Shown here piece by piece: positions 25,476 through 33,984 of a DNA stretch of 64,000 nucleotides; position 1 is the first letter of the stretch; every line of letters begins with the position of its first letter. The notes beneath the pieces were generated by a model. It was not told where the DNA came from. It saw only the letters and a list, made by a program, of their open reading frames with translations, and searched no databases. Made by a program: the position numbers and the translations under genes. Source of the DNA: Fibrella aquatilis (lineage in GTDB: Bacteria; Bacteroidota; Bacteroidia; Cytophagales; Spirosomataceae). The stretch spans positions 1 through 64,000 of the forward strand of contig NZ_JAFMYU010000002.1 of the NCBI RefSeq assembly GCF_017353255.1. The letters are read 5' to 3'.

Positions 25476-26279
25476 CTAGCTTCGGTGGTGGTCAAAGAAA
25501 AGGAGCGCATCGGTGAGGTGTTCTTCCCAATACGGCCATTCGTGCCCGCCCGGGTATTCTGCGTAGCCATGCGGAATCTGGGCTTCCGTTAGTTGCTGGT
25601 GCAGGGCGCGGTTATGGTCAATGAGCACATCGTCGGTGCCACAATCGAAGCGGAAGGGTGGGAGATGGTCGCGGTTTTTCAGCATCAGGGCCAATACTGA
25701 TTCGTTGGTGGGGTCGGGTTGGGCATAGTCGCTGCGGGGTTCTTCCACAAACAGCGGCAACTGATCCAGGTGCGTAATAGACGACAACCCATAGGCGGCC
25801 CGAAACCGGTGGGGATAGCGAGCCGCCAGCCGGAGCGCCCCAAACCCACCCATCGACAGCCCGGCAATAAACAGATCAGGTGAGAACTGGACGTTGCTGC
25901 CTACGGCTTCAGCCACTGCGGGCGGCACGTCGTCGGTAATCCAGCGGTCGAACTGGCGTTGGTGATGAGGGAGGTAACCACTGCCGTCGCCCCACAGGCC
26001 GTCTGACGGCATAGCCAGCGCTACGGGGCTTATTTGTCTTTCCCCAATCAGCCGTGCGGCTGTCAGGTGAGCACCGCCTTTGAGTGCCCACGCCCAGTGG
26101 CTACCATACACACCATGCAACAGCAGCACCAGCGGAAGTGGCTCTTTTTCGTTTGAGTCAGATGGAAGCCAGAGGGTTATGTCGCCGCGGCCCGCCAGGT
26201 TTGGCGTCTTCACGGTGATGTGTCGTAGCCCGTCGTGCTCAAAGCGCGGGTCCGAGATTTCGATGGTACGGAAGGGCAT
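25476..26279 (-). CDS. Esterase D/enterochelin-esterase-like alpha/beta hydrolase
   Basis: A 267-residue alpha/beta hydrolase of the putative-esterase family (Esterase D, S-formylglutathione hydrolase, antigen 85, Fes-like). The nucleophile elbow is GLSMGGFGAL with Ser142; the oxyanion loop is VLLLHGVYGSHWAW; an acid is expected in the FDCGTDDVLI segment near 215-225; and the catalytic His lies in YPGGHEWPYWEEHL near 248. There is no signal peptide, so it is cytosolic. It starts 10 bp downstream of a zinc alcohol dehydrogenase gene, recalling the formaldehyde-detoxification pairing of alcohol dehydrogenase III with S-formylglutathione hydrolase. The substrate link is inference only. Confidence 0.88.
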   Translation of the reverse strand: MPFRTIEISDPRFEHDGLRHITVKTPNLAGRGDITLWLPSDSNEKEPLPLVLLLHGVYGSHWAWALKGGAHLTAARLIGERQISPVALAMPSDGLWGDGSGYLPHHQRQFDRWITDDVPPAVAEAVGSNVQFSPDLFIAGLSMGGFGALRLAARYPHRFRAAYGLSSITHLDQLPLFVEEPRSDYAQPDPTNESVLALMLKNRDHLPPFRFDCGTDDVLIDHNRALHQQLTEAQIPHGYAEYPGGHEWPYWEEHLTDALLFFDHHRS

Positions 26280-26289
26280 AGTGCAGAGG

Positions 26290-27396
26290 TTAGTTCATCA
26301 GTACGACTCCCTTCGCATTGCGGCCGTTGAGCATGTCGTCGAAGGCTTCATCGAGTTGTGAAAGAGTATACGTGCGGGTGATTAGGTCGTCAAGCAGAAG
26401 GTCGCCTTTTTGGTAGAGGTTCAGTAGAATGGGAATGTCGACTTGGGGGCGGCACTTGCCGTAGAGGGGGTTGATGTAGACTTTGTCCCACTCAAACAAC
26501 CGCATATCGATGGTGATCTCCTGCTCGATACCACTCACCTGACAGGCCACCCCGGCGTTGCGCACCATGGCCAGCGGCACGGCACCCAATTCGGCAATGG
26601 CGGTGCATTCAAAGGCATAATCGGCCCCACGACCACCAGTGAGGGCTTTCACCTGCACCACAGCCTGTTGCAACAGGTGATCGGAGCGGTCGGCCAGGAT
26701 GGTATGGGTGGCCCCGTAGTGGGTGGCCATTGCCAGCCGGTTGGGGTTCACGTCGACGGCGATGATCATGCCTGCCCCGGCAATGCGCGCACCCTGAATC
26801 ACGTTCAGTCCCACGCCCCCCGTGCCCACCACCACCACCGACCGCCCCGCCTTCACCTGCGCCGCGTTGATCACCGACCCTACGCCCGTCATAACGCCGC
26901 AACCCACAATGGCCGCTGCCGGAAACGAAATGGGCACGGTGGTCTTCACCACGGCGGCCTCGCGCACCACTGTGGCTTCTGATAATGTACCTAAACTAAA
27001 CGACCGCTCAATCGGCCTACCCTGGTAGGTGGTGCGCTCCAGGGCGGCGTGCCCACCACTGACCCGGTTGCCGGCTGTTACAGGCGAATTGATCTCGCAG
27101 ATGTGCTGATTGCCTTCCAAACATTGGAAACAATGGCCGCAGGGAATAGCCCAGTTGAGAATGACCGCGTCGCCGGGTTGCACACTGCGCACCAGCGGCC
27201 CCACGGCCTGTACCACCCCTGCCCCTTCGTGGCCCATGATGATGGTTTTCCCCCATGACAGCGAATCATAATCGGTATGGCAAATGCCGGCGGCCTTCAT
27301 TAGTACCAACACTTCGTCGCCCTGGGGTTCAGTTACCTGGATAGTATCGATCAGAAATGTCCCGTTTCCGGAGGCAATGGCAGCTTGTATGTGCAT
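26290..27396 (-). CDS. Zinc-dependent alcohol dehydrogenase (MDR, class III-like)
   Basis: A 368-residue zinc medium-chain dehydrogenase. The catalytic zinc site is Cys-His in GICHTDYDSL, GHE in IIMGHEGAGVV, and Cys in IVGCGVMTGVGSV. The structural zinc lobe is CGHCFQCLEGNQHIC with four cysteines. The Rossmann motif is VVGTGGVGLNVIQGA and the cofactor-specifying acidic residue lies in IIAVDVNPNR (Asp, favouring NAD). These features match class III/S-(hydroxymethyl)thiol dehydrogenase relatives. The start was moved to the ATG at 27396 (MHIQAAIASGNG); an ATG at 27432 would add 12 unlikely residues. It is probably first in an operon with the esterase 10 bp downstream, a plausible aldehyde-oxidising pair. 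Confidence 0.9.
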   Translation of the reverse strand: MHIQAAIASGNGTFLIDTIQVTEPQGDEVLVLMKAAGICHTDYDSLSWGKTIIMGHEGAGVVQAVGPLVRSVQPGDAVILNWAIPCGHCFQCLEGNQHICEINSPVTAGNRVSGGHAALERTTYQGRPIERSFSLGTLSEATVVREAAVVKTTVPISFPAAAIVGCGVMTGVGSVINAAQVKAGRSVVVVGTGGVGLNVIQGARIAGAGMIIAVDVNPNRLAMATHYGATHTILADRSDHLLQQAVVQVKALTGGRGADYAFECTAIAELGAVPLAMVRNAGVACQVSGIEQEITIDMRLFEWDKVYINPLYGKCRPQVDIPILLNLYQKGDLLLDDLITRTYTLSQLDEAFDDMLNGRNAKGVVLMN

Positions 27397-27695
27397 AGTA
27401 CGTGGTGGGTTTAGTGAAGCCCCCTGCGACACTTGTGGGTGGTTGCTTTGGCAAAAGCGAATGCAATGTGCCTTTTACGCCGTCGGTTATCAGATCAAGT
27501 GCCGCCCACGCCTATCCTGGCTACTGCCTGACGAGAATTGGTTAAGGCGCCCCCCGATAAACAATGTCGAAAAAGCTTTGGCATAAGGGTTGATAGATAG
27601 GTAAGATTTCTACAATTGGGGAATGGGATTCTAAGTATAATTACTCGATTTCATAGTTAATTCATAGATTTAATTCTTTTTTTATCATCATCTGA
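27397..27695. other. Intergenic region without recognisable gene
   Basis: About 300 bp between two divergent genes. Open frames here only extend shadows of the dehydrogenase gene. The right half is AT-rich (TTTTTTTATCATCATC) and leads into the promoter at 27696. I see no hairpin, tRNA or repeat. Confidence 0.5.
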
Positions 27696-27726
27696 TTTGT
27701 TTTCTCATAAGGCCCTCGTACTATTG
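27696..27726 (+). promoter_or_regulatory. Promoter of the 100-aa hypothetical gene
   Basis: TTTG, 19 nt, then TACTATTG: one mismatch from the Bacteroidota TTTG-N19-TAnnTTTG consensus. The ATG is 22 nt further on. Confidence 0.6.
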
Positions 27727-27748
27727 CCTAACCTAAAGAGAAACGCAG

Positions 27749-28051
27749 ATGAAACCGTACCTGATAACCTATAATTACGGCCAGCAAACGCATTTTGCCT
27801 ACGCCGATACTGCCGCCGAAGCTCGTGCCTATGCTGCTGATTTGCTGATGAACAACAACATACTAGCCAGTGATTCGCTGTCTATTGTTCGTGTTGATGA
27901 TGAGCAGATTGTGTTTTTCAAAGCAGGTAACCTTACGCCCGATAGTCTATACGAACAGCCAGGACGCATGAGTCAGGTATTCGACCGCCTGAAAGCATTG
28001 ATCTATGGTGGCATGACCCCATCCGCTGCTTTGACCCATCAGGCTATTTAG
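27749..28051 (+). CDS. Hypothetical protein (100 aa)
   Basis: A 100-residue soluble protein, MKPYLITYNYGQQTHFAYADTAAEARAYAADLL..., with alternating strands and an alanine-rich helix. No family was recognised. It has its own well-placed promoter (27696-27726) and a strong bidirectional terminator (28096-28141), which argue that it is real and monocistronic. The N-terminal strand-turn-strand followed by an Ala-rich helix recalls small ferredoxin-like folds, but this is not evidence for function. Confidence 0.65.
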   Translation: MKPYLITYNYGQQTHFAYADTAAEARAYAADLLMNNNILASDSLSIVRVDDEQIVFFKAGNLTPDSLYEQPGRMSQVFDRLKALIYGGMTPSAALTHQAI

Positions 28052-28095
28052 CTCAGCATTGATACCGATTATTGTTCCGTTCCCACCGTCATATA

Positions 28096-28141
28096 CTTGC
28101 ATAAAAAAGCCCCCTGCTAGCAGGGGGCTTTTTTATGCAAG
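28096..28141. terminator. Bidirectional terminator
   Basis: A 46-bp perfect palindrome: AAAAAAGCCCCCTGC / GCAGGGGGCTTTTTT with flanking CTTGCAT/ATGCAAG. It sits between convergent genes and has T-runs in both directions. Confidence 0.95.
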
Positions 28142-28159
28142 TAAAACGTTAAGACAGCC

Positions 28160-29017
28160 TTACTGCAAATTGGCGTCTTCGCGGCTATTGAAGGTATCTC
28201 CCTGACTGATGTCGCCGGTTTTCAGGCCTTTCTTGAACCAGTATACCCGCTGCGCCGACGTACCGTGGGTGAAGGCATCAGGCACTACCTGCCCCTGCGT
28301 TTCCTGCTGAATACGGTCATCGCCAATAGAGTTGGCGGCGCGTAGTGCGGCTTCCACGTCACTCTCGTCCAGTACGAAACTCTGGTTTTGCGCGTGGTGC
28401 GCCCAAACGCCAGCCAAGAAGTCGGCCTGAAGTTCGAGGCGGACCGACAGGCGGTTGTTTTGTACCTCGCTGAGACGCCCGCGGGCAGCATCGACTTTAT
28501 CCATCGTGCCCATCTGCTTCTGAATATGGTGCCCAATCTCGTGGGCAATCACGTAGGCCATCGCAAAGTCGCCGGGGGCTTTGAAGCGCTGCGCCATCTC
28601 GTCGTAAAACGACAGGTCGATGTACACTTTCTGGTCGGCGGGGCAATAGAACGGGCCAGATGCTGCCGACGCACCACCACAACCCGACGACGTTTGCTGC
28701 CGAAACATCACCAGCGTGGGGGCAGGATACCGGGCATTTTGTTCGGCAAAAAGCTTGGTCCAGACGTCTTCGGTACTGGCCAATACTTTTTTGGTGAAAC
28801 TAGCCGCCGCGTCGTCAGGCTGTGGGCCGTCAGGTGCTGAGGCCGAAGTTTGTTGCTGATCAGGGGCGTTTTGTAACACCTGCGAGGGATCGCCGCCCAA
28901 TAGGTACACCACAAGCGCAATAACGAGGGTGCCAATACCCCCGCCCACGATCATACCCCCGCCGCCACCCCGGCGGTCGTCTACATTGTCACTTTCACGA
29001 CCTCCTAACCAACGCAT
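28160..29017 (-). CDS. YpfJ-family neutral zinc metallopeptidase
   Basis: A 285-residue membrane-anchored metalloprotease of the YpfJ/putative neutral zinc metallopeptidase family. The start at ATG 29017 gives the family's typical N-terminus MRWLGGRESDNVDDRRGGGGG; an in-frame ATG at 29128 would add 37 atypical residues. A membrane helix (IGTLVIALVVYLLGG) lies near 30-45, then a Gln/Ser-rich linker. The catalytic motif is VIAHEIGHHIQ with His159, Glu160 and His163. QLELQADFLAGVWAHH downstream supplies the third zinc ligand region (E/D). CGGASAASGPFYCPADQKVYID is also characteristic. The physiological substrates of the family are unknown. Confidence 0.92.
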   Translation of the reverse strand: MRWLGGRESDNVDDRRGGGGGMIVGGGIGTLVIALVVYLLGGDPSQVLQNAPDQQQTSASAPDGPQPDDAAASFTKKVLASTEDVWTKLFAEQNARYPAPTLVMFRQQTSSGCGGASAASGPFYCPADQKVYIDLSFYDEMAQRFKAPGDFAMAYVIAHEIGHHIQKQMGTMDKVDAARGRLSEVQNNRLSVRLELQADFLAGVWAHHAQNQSFVLDESDVEAALRAANSIGDDRIQQETQGQVVPDAFTHGTSAQRVYWFKKGLKTGDISQGDTFNSREDANLQ

Positions 29018-29129
29018 TGTCTTGTCTGATTTAATTTTTAGGACCGAAAGAACGCCATATGCCCCCAAAGATGCAAAGTCCCCTACCCATTGGGCCAGCC
29101 ACCGGACCCGCCAGGCCATACCGCCCAAG

Positions 29130-30161
29130 TCAACTCACCGCCGACTCCAATAGCCGGATGGTACCCCGCCCCGCGTCGATTTCGGCACCAAGCCCTACTG
29201 GCACCGTAAACTTGTCGGTGATGTGGCCGATCATGGCACCCGAAAACGCCGGTATGTTGAGTGGTTTGATGTAAGTATCCAGGATTTCTTCCAGCGTCAG
29301 TGAGCCGTAGCCGCCGCCGCTGTCGGGTTCGCAACGGGTGCACTTGCCAAAGACAAACCCCGCCAACTGGCTCAGGATACCCGCCAGTTTCAGCTGTGCC
29401 AGCATCCGGTCCATGCGATACACGTCTTCGTGTACGTCTTCCAGGAAGAGTATAGCCTCCTTGAAATCGGGGAGGTAGGGGGTGCCCACCAGGTGGCTCA
29501 GCACCGTGAGGTTGCCCCCCACCAGGCGGCCGCGGGTGGTGCCGGGGCGCAGGGTCGTGATACGGTCGGTGGTTTGGGTGAGGGTGTCGCCTTTGGTGGT
29601 GGGGTTTTGCAGCGTAACGGCCTCGCCATCCATCAAAATACGCTTCAACCAATTGACCGTGAAGCTATTCCAGGTGGCGGCGCCTTCGGGACCGTGCATG
29701 GTGACCAGACCCGTTTTGGCGTTAATGGCCAGCAGTAGGGCCGTAATGTCGCTATAGCCGATGATGATTTTGGGCGTTCGGCCTATCTGCTCATAGTCCA
29801 GCAGGGGCAACAGGCGGGCGCAACCCCAGCCGCCGTGCATGGCCATCACCGCCTGCACCGACGAGTCGGCGAAGAGAGCGTTGAGGTCGGCGGCGCGGTC
29901 TTCGTCGCGTCCGGCCAGGTAGCCATAGCGGTCGTAGAAATGGGGCGCGAGTTTTGTTTTCAGCCCCAGCGCCTGCAACGATTCGAGGGTGACCTGTACG
30001 GTTTCGCGGCTGTAAGCAGGGGCGGCGGGGCAAAACAGGCCCACGGTGTCGCCGGGTTTCAGGCGGGGTGGTTTCAGCAGTGGCGGGGTCAAATTGGCAC
30101 CCAAGTGGGGAACCACCGGGGCCAGCAGGGCGGTTTTAAGCAAATTGCGGCGGGAGAGCAT
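29130..30161 (-). CDS. LD-carboxypeptidase (peptidase S66), Tat-like signal
   Basis: A 343-residue muramoyltetrapeptide carboxypeptidase (S66) that removes the terminal D-Ala from murein tetrapeptides. The start at ATG 30161 reads MLSRRNLLKTALLAPVVPHLG, a twin-arginine-like signal, so the enzyme is probably periplasmic. An in-frame codon at 30194 would merely lengthen it. Motifs are GDTVGLFCPAAP at the N-terminus, MAMHGGWGCARLLPLLD, and the nucleophile Ser137 in IIIGYSDITALL. VTMHGPEG and FLEDVHEDVYRMDRML, with the Glu/His triad region near the C-terminus (GAMIGHITDKFTVPVG), complete the family pattern. It probably acts in cell-wall recycling. Monocistronic, with a word-repeat hairpin in its upstream region. 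Confidence 0.92.
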   Translation of the reverse strand: MLSRRNLLKTALLAPVVPHLGANLTPPLLKPPRLKPGDTVGLFCPAAPAYSRETVQVTLESLQALGLKTKLAPHFYDRYGYLAGRDEDRAADLNALFADSSVQAVMAMHGGWGCARLLPLLDYEQIGRTPKIIIGYSDITALLLAINAKTGLVTMHGPEGAATWNSFTVNWLKRILMDGEAVTLQNPTTKGDTLTQTTDRITTLRPGTTRGRLVGGNLTVLSHLVGTPYLPDFKEAILFLEDVHEDVYRMDRMLAQLKLAGILSQLAGFVFGKCTRCEPDSGGGYGSLTLEEILDTYIKPLNIPAFSGAMIGHITDKFTVPVGLGAEIDAGRGTIRLLESAVS

Positions 30162-30291
30162 AGGTTTGTTGTGGCTAGAAAAAAGATTGGCCAATGGCTC
30201 AATTACGGCTTTTTTCAGCCGCCAGAAAAGGCTCTTTCTCTTTATTAACCGTTCCAGTAGAAGCCAATTGGCAAAGCCTTTGCAGAGAGAA

Positions 30292-30424
30292 GATGTTAGA
30301 CACTGGACGTTGGATACCAGACGTTAGACACTGGATATTGGATGCTAGATAAAAATAGACCAGTCGCTGCCAAATAGCCAACATCCAACATCCAATATCC
30401 AGCATCCAACTTCTAACATCCAGT
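30292..30424. repeat. Word-repeat inverted repeat (GGATGTTGGATATTGG type)
   Basis: The left part 30292-30347 is built of GTTAGACACTGGA/GGATATTGGATGCTAG words and the right part 30377-30424 of complementary CCAACATCCAATATCCAGC words. The pairing is imperfect and slipped. The same words form the element at 50139-50240. It lies between the divergent LD-carboxypeptidase and FecR genes, and so is one of the few copies at gene starts instead of a stop. Confidence 0.85.
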
Positions 30425-30436
30425 AGCCACCCCCAC

Positions 30437-31249
30437 ATGAAGCCCTACGCGCACTATTCAGCGATTGAGCTAGCCATGGACGACATGTTCGTGCGGTGGG
30501 TACAAATGCCCGACGACGACGAATTGTCGGCCCACTGGCAGGGTTTTCTGGAGCACCAGCCCCAGTGCGAAGACCTCGTTTATGAGGCCCGGCAACTCGT
30601 GAAACAGATTAGTCAGCCCGTTGCTACGCTGCCCGCCCTGCACACCGACGAAGTACATAGCGTTTGGGGTCGCATTCGGGGGTCGTTGCAGGATCTTGAC
30701 GATGTGCGCCCGCTGCAACCGGCCGTGCGGTCAGCGGTGGGGTGGTGGTACTTTGGCCGGGCCGTAGCTGCCAGCCTCGGCATGATCTTGCTGGTGGGCT
30801 GGACCGTTTTTAAACAGTACACCTCCGAAACATCGCGCCTGATTACGACGACCAGCGCCGCCCGGCAAATCGAGCTGCCCGATGGGTCGTCGGTGAAATT
30901 ACTGCCTCACAGTCAGTTACGTTATACGCCCCGTGGTTTTGCCCGTGAAAGCGCCGCCGACGGTGATGATCAGGCCGAGCTGACCCGTGCCGTTTGGCTT
31001 ACCGGGGCCGCCGAATTCAAGGTCGTTAACCCTACCGGCCACGGTGCCGCCAATGCGTTCCGGGTGCATACCGACAACCTTACCGCCGAAGCCACCGGCA
31101 CTCATTTTTCGGTCGATAGTCAGCATGGACAAACCCGCGTAACCCTCCTCGACGGTACGCTCAACCTGCTGTTGGGCCACCGGCAACTCCGCCACCTGAA
31201 CCCCGGCGAAACCGTGCTGGTAGCTGGTGGCGACATTGGGTCGGATTAA
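30437..31249 (+). CDS. FecR-family membrane protein
   Basis: A 270-residue FecR-like protein, normally an anti-sigma factor that relays an outer-membrane receptor signal to an ECF sigma factor. The cytoplasmic N-terminal region (1-100) has a DUF4880-like helical start with DDMFVRWVQMPDDDELSAHWQ. A membrane helix (VAASLGMILLVGWTVF) lies near 112-128. The periplasmic FecR domain has QIELPDGSSVKLLPHSQLRYTP and TDNLTAEATGTHFSVDS...TRVTLLDGTLNL. The usual C-terminal DUF4974/STN-interacting domain is missing and no sigma factor or TonB receptor gene is adjacent, so it is an orphan. The downstream permease is co-oriented and close (27 bp to its ATG). Confidence 0.85.
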   Translation: MKPYAHYSAIELAMDDMFVRWVQMPDDDELSAHWQGFLEHQPQCEDLVYEARQLVKQISQPVATLPALHTDEVHSVWGRIRGSLQDLDDVRPLQPAVRSAVGWWYFGRAVAASLGMILLVGWTVFKQYTSETSRLITTTSAARQIELPDGSSVKLLPHSQLRYTPRGFARESAADGDDQAELTRAVWLTGAAEFKVVNPTGHGAANAFRVHTDNLTAEATGTHFSVDSQHGQTRVTLLDGTLNLLLGHRQLRHLNPGETVLVAGGDIGSD

Positions 31250-31276
31250 CACGTCGTGGCGCGTATCTTAGCCACC

Positions 31277-32692
31277 ATGAACCCTACTCCCTCAACGAGT
31301 GCCGTGGCTAGCCGGCCTAAAATTGGTCTGACTTCAGCCATTATTTTTGTCATCAGTGCCGTAATCGGTACGGGCGTTTTCAAAAAAGTGGTGCCCATGT
31401 CGGCCGAACTGGGGTCGCCCACGCTGGTGTTGGCGGCCTGGCTGCTGGCGGGGCTAGTGAGCCTGGCCGGTACGCTCAGCAATGCCGAAGTGGCCAGTAT
31501 GCTGGCCAGCGATGGCGGCGAGTACGCCTACTTCCGCACCATCTACAACCGCTTTTTTGCCTTTCTCTTTGGCTGGACCAACTTCGCCGTGGTGCGTACC
31601 TCGTCTATTGCCTCCATTGCCTACGTCTTTGCGCAGTCGGTCAATAGCTTGGTGCCTCTGCCCGCCACCCCAGCCTCGCTGGCCGATATCTCGCTGCTGG
31701 GGCTGCACCCGCTCGACAACCTGAGCGTGAAGTTGCTAGCCATTGTGCTGGTCTGGTCGCTTACCTTGTTCAATATCAGGGGATTGCGCACGGGCGAGGC
31801 CATCAGCCGGTTTCTGGTGATTATCCTGGTGGTGGTGATGCTGCTGTTTATGCTCACGGCTTTTTTCTCGTCGGCGGGCAGTGTCGAGCACCTGAAACCG
31901 GTGGCTACGGGGCTGTCGGGCAATGCGCTGGCAAGTGCGCTGGCCCTAGCGTGTCTGAGTGCGTTCTGGTCGTATGAGGGCTGGAGCAACCTGGGCTACA
32001 TTGGCGGCGAAATTGAAAAACCAGCGCGGAACCTGCCCTTGGCGCTGGCCATAGGCACGCTCATTATCATGGCGTTTTACCTGCTCATGAACGTGGCCTA
32101 CCTCTATGTGATGCCCGTAGCCGACCTGGCCGCGTTGACCCAAAAGCCCAACAGCATTGCCGCCATTGAGGTGGCGGGCACCATGGCCGGCAGGGTAGGG
32201 GCGCTGGCTATTTCGGGCCTGCTGCTGGTGTCTACATTCAACTGTTGCAGTAGTAGTTTGCTGATGTCGTCGCGGCTGTTTTATGCCATGGCGAAAGACG
32301 GCATGTTTTTCAACCGGGTCAATCACCTGCACCCTACGTTCAATACCCCCTCGCGGTCGCTCCGCTTACAGGGTGCCTGGACCACCCTGCTGGTCCTCTC
32401 CGGCTCATTCGACGCCCTCACGGACATGCTCATTTTCGCGTCGTTCATTTTCTACGGAGCCACCACCGTAGGCGTCTTCCTGCTCCGCCGCCGCATGCCC
32501 GACGCTCCCCGCCCTTACAAAGTCATTGGCTACCCCGTAGTGCCCGGCCTGTTCCTGCTCTTCTGCGGCTACCTGATCGTAAACACGCTCATCAACCGCC
32601 CCTACGAAGCCGGCATCGGCCTGCTGCTCATGGCCACGGGGGTACCGTTCTATTTCTACTGGAGCAAACGGAAGGGAAAAACTACAGATTGA
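31277..32692 (+). CDS. APC-family amino acid permease
   Basis: A 471-residue inner-membrane transporter with 12 predicted helices, of the amino acid/polyamine/organocation superfamily (LAT/AdcB-like). TM1 carries the unwound GTGVFKKV substrate-binding motif (SAVIGTGVFKK), TM6 ALACLSAFWSYEGWSNLGYIGGEIEKPARN, and TM8 the family's SSLLMSSRLFYAMAKDG. It should exchange or import amino acids by cation symport. The chosen ATG at 31277 is preferred over an in-frame GTG at 31256. It is likely co-transcribed with the FecR-like gene. The C-terminal part ends with a short basic cytoplasmic tail (YWSKRKGKTTD). Substrate not inferable. Confidence 0.92.
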   Translation: MNPTPSTSAVASRPKIGLTSAIIFVISAVIGTGVFKKVVPMSAELGSPTLVLAAWLLAGLVSLAGTLSNAEVASMLASDGGEYAYFRTIYNRFFAFLFGWTNFAVVRTSSIASIAYVFAQSVNSLVPLPATPASLADISLLGLHPLDNLSVKLLAIVLVWSLTLFNIRGLRTGEAISRFLVIILVVVMLLFMLTAFFSSAGSVEHLKPVATGLSGNALASALALACLSAFWSYEGWSNLGYIGGEIEKPARNLPLALAIGTLIIMAFYLLMNVAYLYVMPVADLAALTQKPNSIAAIEVAGTMAGRVGALAISGLLLVSTFNCCSSSLLMSSRLFYAMAKDGMFFNRVNHLHPTFNTPSRSLRLQGAWTTLLVLSGSFDALTDMLIFASFIFYGATTVGVFLLRRRMPDAPRPYKVIGYPVVPGLFLLFCGYLIVNTLINRPYEAGIGLLLMATGVPFYFYWSKRKGKTTD

Positions 32693-32830
32693 TAAGGTAT
32701 AAATACTTTCTGAGTCTCTTATTTGTAATTATTAAATGATAAAATTGATTTTATGTATTAATTATATCATTTGATGATTCAGGATTTAATTGTTTAAAAT
32801 GATTATTTAATAAATTTATAAACTAATAAA

Positions 32831-33541
32831 ATGATTATAGATTCAATTAACGTTCCGGTGATAGAGAGTTGGCGAAAAGCTATGGATATGAAATCTATTG
32901 GTTTCACGCTGATTGAATTTGACTCAGTAAATTCAAGGTATTGTCGTACTTTACCTGTGAATAAAAATATATTTAGTATTGGGTTTGAGGCTCATCCGTA
33001 CGTTGATGATGTAGTGCGTTACTGCGGGTTTTTGGCCGCTATTGAATTATCTGCTGTCGATATAATACTCCGGCCACTGATTATTAAGTATATAGACTCG
33101 CAGCTAGACAATTCAAGGCCTGGAGCTACTCTCACATACGAACCAAATATGCCTGGGCATTCAAGCATATGGAAAAACTTACATCCTTATTATGAGGACA
33201 ATTTTTACAAAAATGAGACGCTCGTTACCATATTTGCCGAAGAAGTAAGTAGGCAAGTTGGTCTATATTTAGAGCCATTTTGGTCGCAATACGCAGATAT
33301 TCAATATATAAACGACGAAATTATTAACAAAATACCGCACATAGAACTTCATCAATATTTAGGCGGTATGACACCTGAGAAAAAATTAATAATCATGAAG
33401 TTGTGTTCAAACCCAAACTTTGATGTTTATAAAAATTGGCTTCTTAAAGTGACAGAGATAGTATTCTCGGAAAATCCAGATTTTTGGGCGAATAGTCGTG
33501 CATTACGATTAGAATTGAGTGATATCTTAGATAAAGTTTAA
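32831..33541 (+). CDS. AT-rich orphan hypothetical protein (236 aa)
   Basis: A 236-residue soluble protein with no recognised domain. It is rich in Ile, Asn, Tyr and Asp, with AT-rich third positions (about the lowest GC in the window), and flanked on the left by 130 bp of very AT-rich DNA. Predicted mixed alpha/beta, no signal peptide or membrane segment. Segments such as PGATLTYEPNMPGHSSIWKNL and a C-terminal helical domain are visible, but no catalytic motif. It stands beside a DUF433/DUF5615 toxin-antitoxin pair, and the whole 32.7-34.4 kb stretch looks horizontally acquired. It could be a defence-island gene or phage remnant. Confidence 0.75.
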   Translation: MIIDSINVPVIESWRKAMDMKSIGFTLIEFDSVNSRYCRTLPVNKNIFSIGFEAHPYVDDVVRYCGFLAAIELSAVDIILRPLIIKYIDSQLDNSRPGATLTYEPNMPGHSSIWKNLHPYYEDNFYKNETLVTIFAEEVSRQVGLYLEPFWSQYADIQYINDEIINKIPHIELHQYLGGMTPEKKLIIMKLCSNPNFDVYKNWLLKVTEIVFSENPDFWANSRALRLELSDILDKV

Positions 33542-33621
33542 TCAAATTAAATTGATTAGAACTAGCTGTAAATAGTGTAGACGTATTACTGTCATGCTTC
33601 GAACGCTTCCTGTTCAATAGA

Positions 33622-33978
33622 TTAATAACTGATAAGTTGCTCTCTACTTAATACAATCATGCCCGCATTCTGATTGATCAGCTCTTGAATTGTGTCCCAT
33701 CGAGTTTCTAGGAATGCAGTGAGGTCTCTGTTTCGCATATTGCCTAATCGAAGATAAAGTACGCGTGGTGGCGGGCCTTTCAGAAAAAATGAATCCGGAA
33801 AGTCGGAATCTTTCGTAACAATAATTCGGTCTTCTGTCAAGGCAATTCTACCGATCTCAGCATCTTGCAACAGATGCCCATCTGGAAAATGGGTGGTATG
33901 AATTGCGTCGGAGCCTTTCCACCGAAAGTATGTTGCCAACATGGGCGGCAGTTGCGTGTCGATTATAAACTTCACCAC
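33622..33978 (-). CDS. DUF5615 PIN-like putative toxin
   Basis: A 118-residue PIN-like nuclease of the DUF5615/Mut7-C-related type. Acidic residues that mark the PIN core are present: Asp7 in KFIIDTQLPPML, the TEDRIIVTKDSDFPD motif with paired Asp/Glu near 48-60, and a C-terminal VLYLRLGNMRNRDL strand-helix. The start is a GTG (33976-33978) with another GTG next to it, and no ATG is nearby. It follows the DUF433 gene after 6 bp in the same direction, the standard order of this toxin-antitoxin family (antitoxin first). It probably cleaves RNA when free. Confidence 0.85.
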   Translation of the reverse strand: MVKFIIDTQLPPMLATYFRWKGSDAIHTTHFPDGHLLQDAEIGRIALTEDRIIVTKDSDFPDSFFLKGPPPRVLYLRLGNMRNRDLTAFLETRWDTIQELINQNAGMIVLSREQLISY

Positions 33979-33984
33979 AGCAGA

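Noticed and set aside
27284-27586. 100-codon plus-strand frame upstream of the 27749 gene
   Set aside because: Its first half is antisense to the alcohol dehydrogenase gene and the rest is noncoding-like; no family match.
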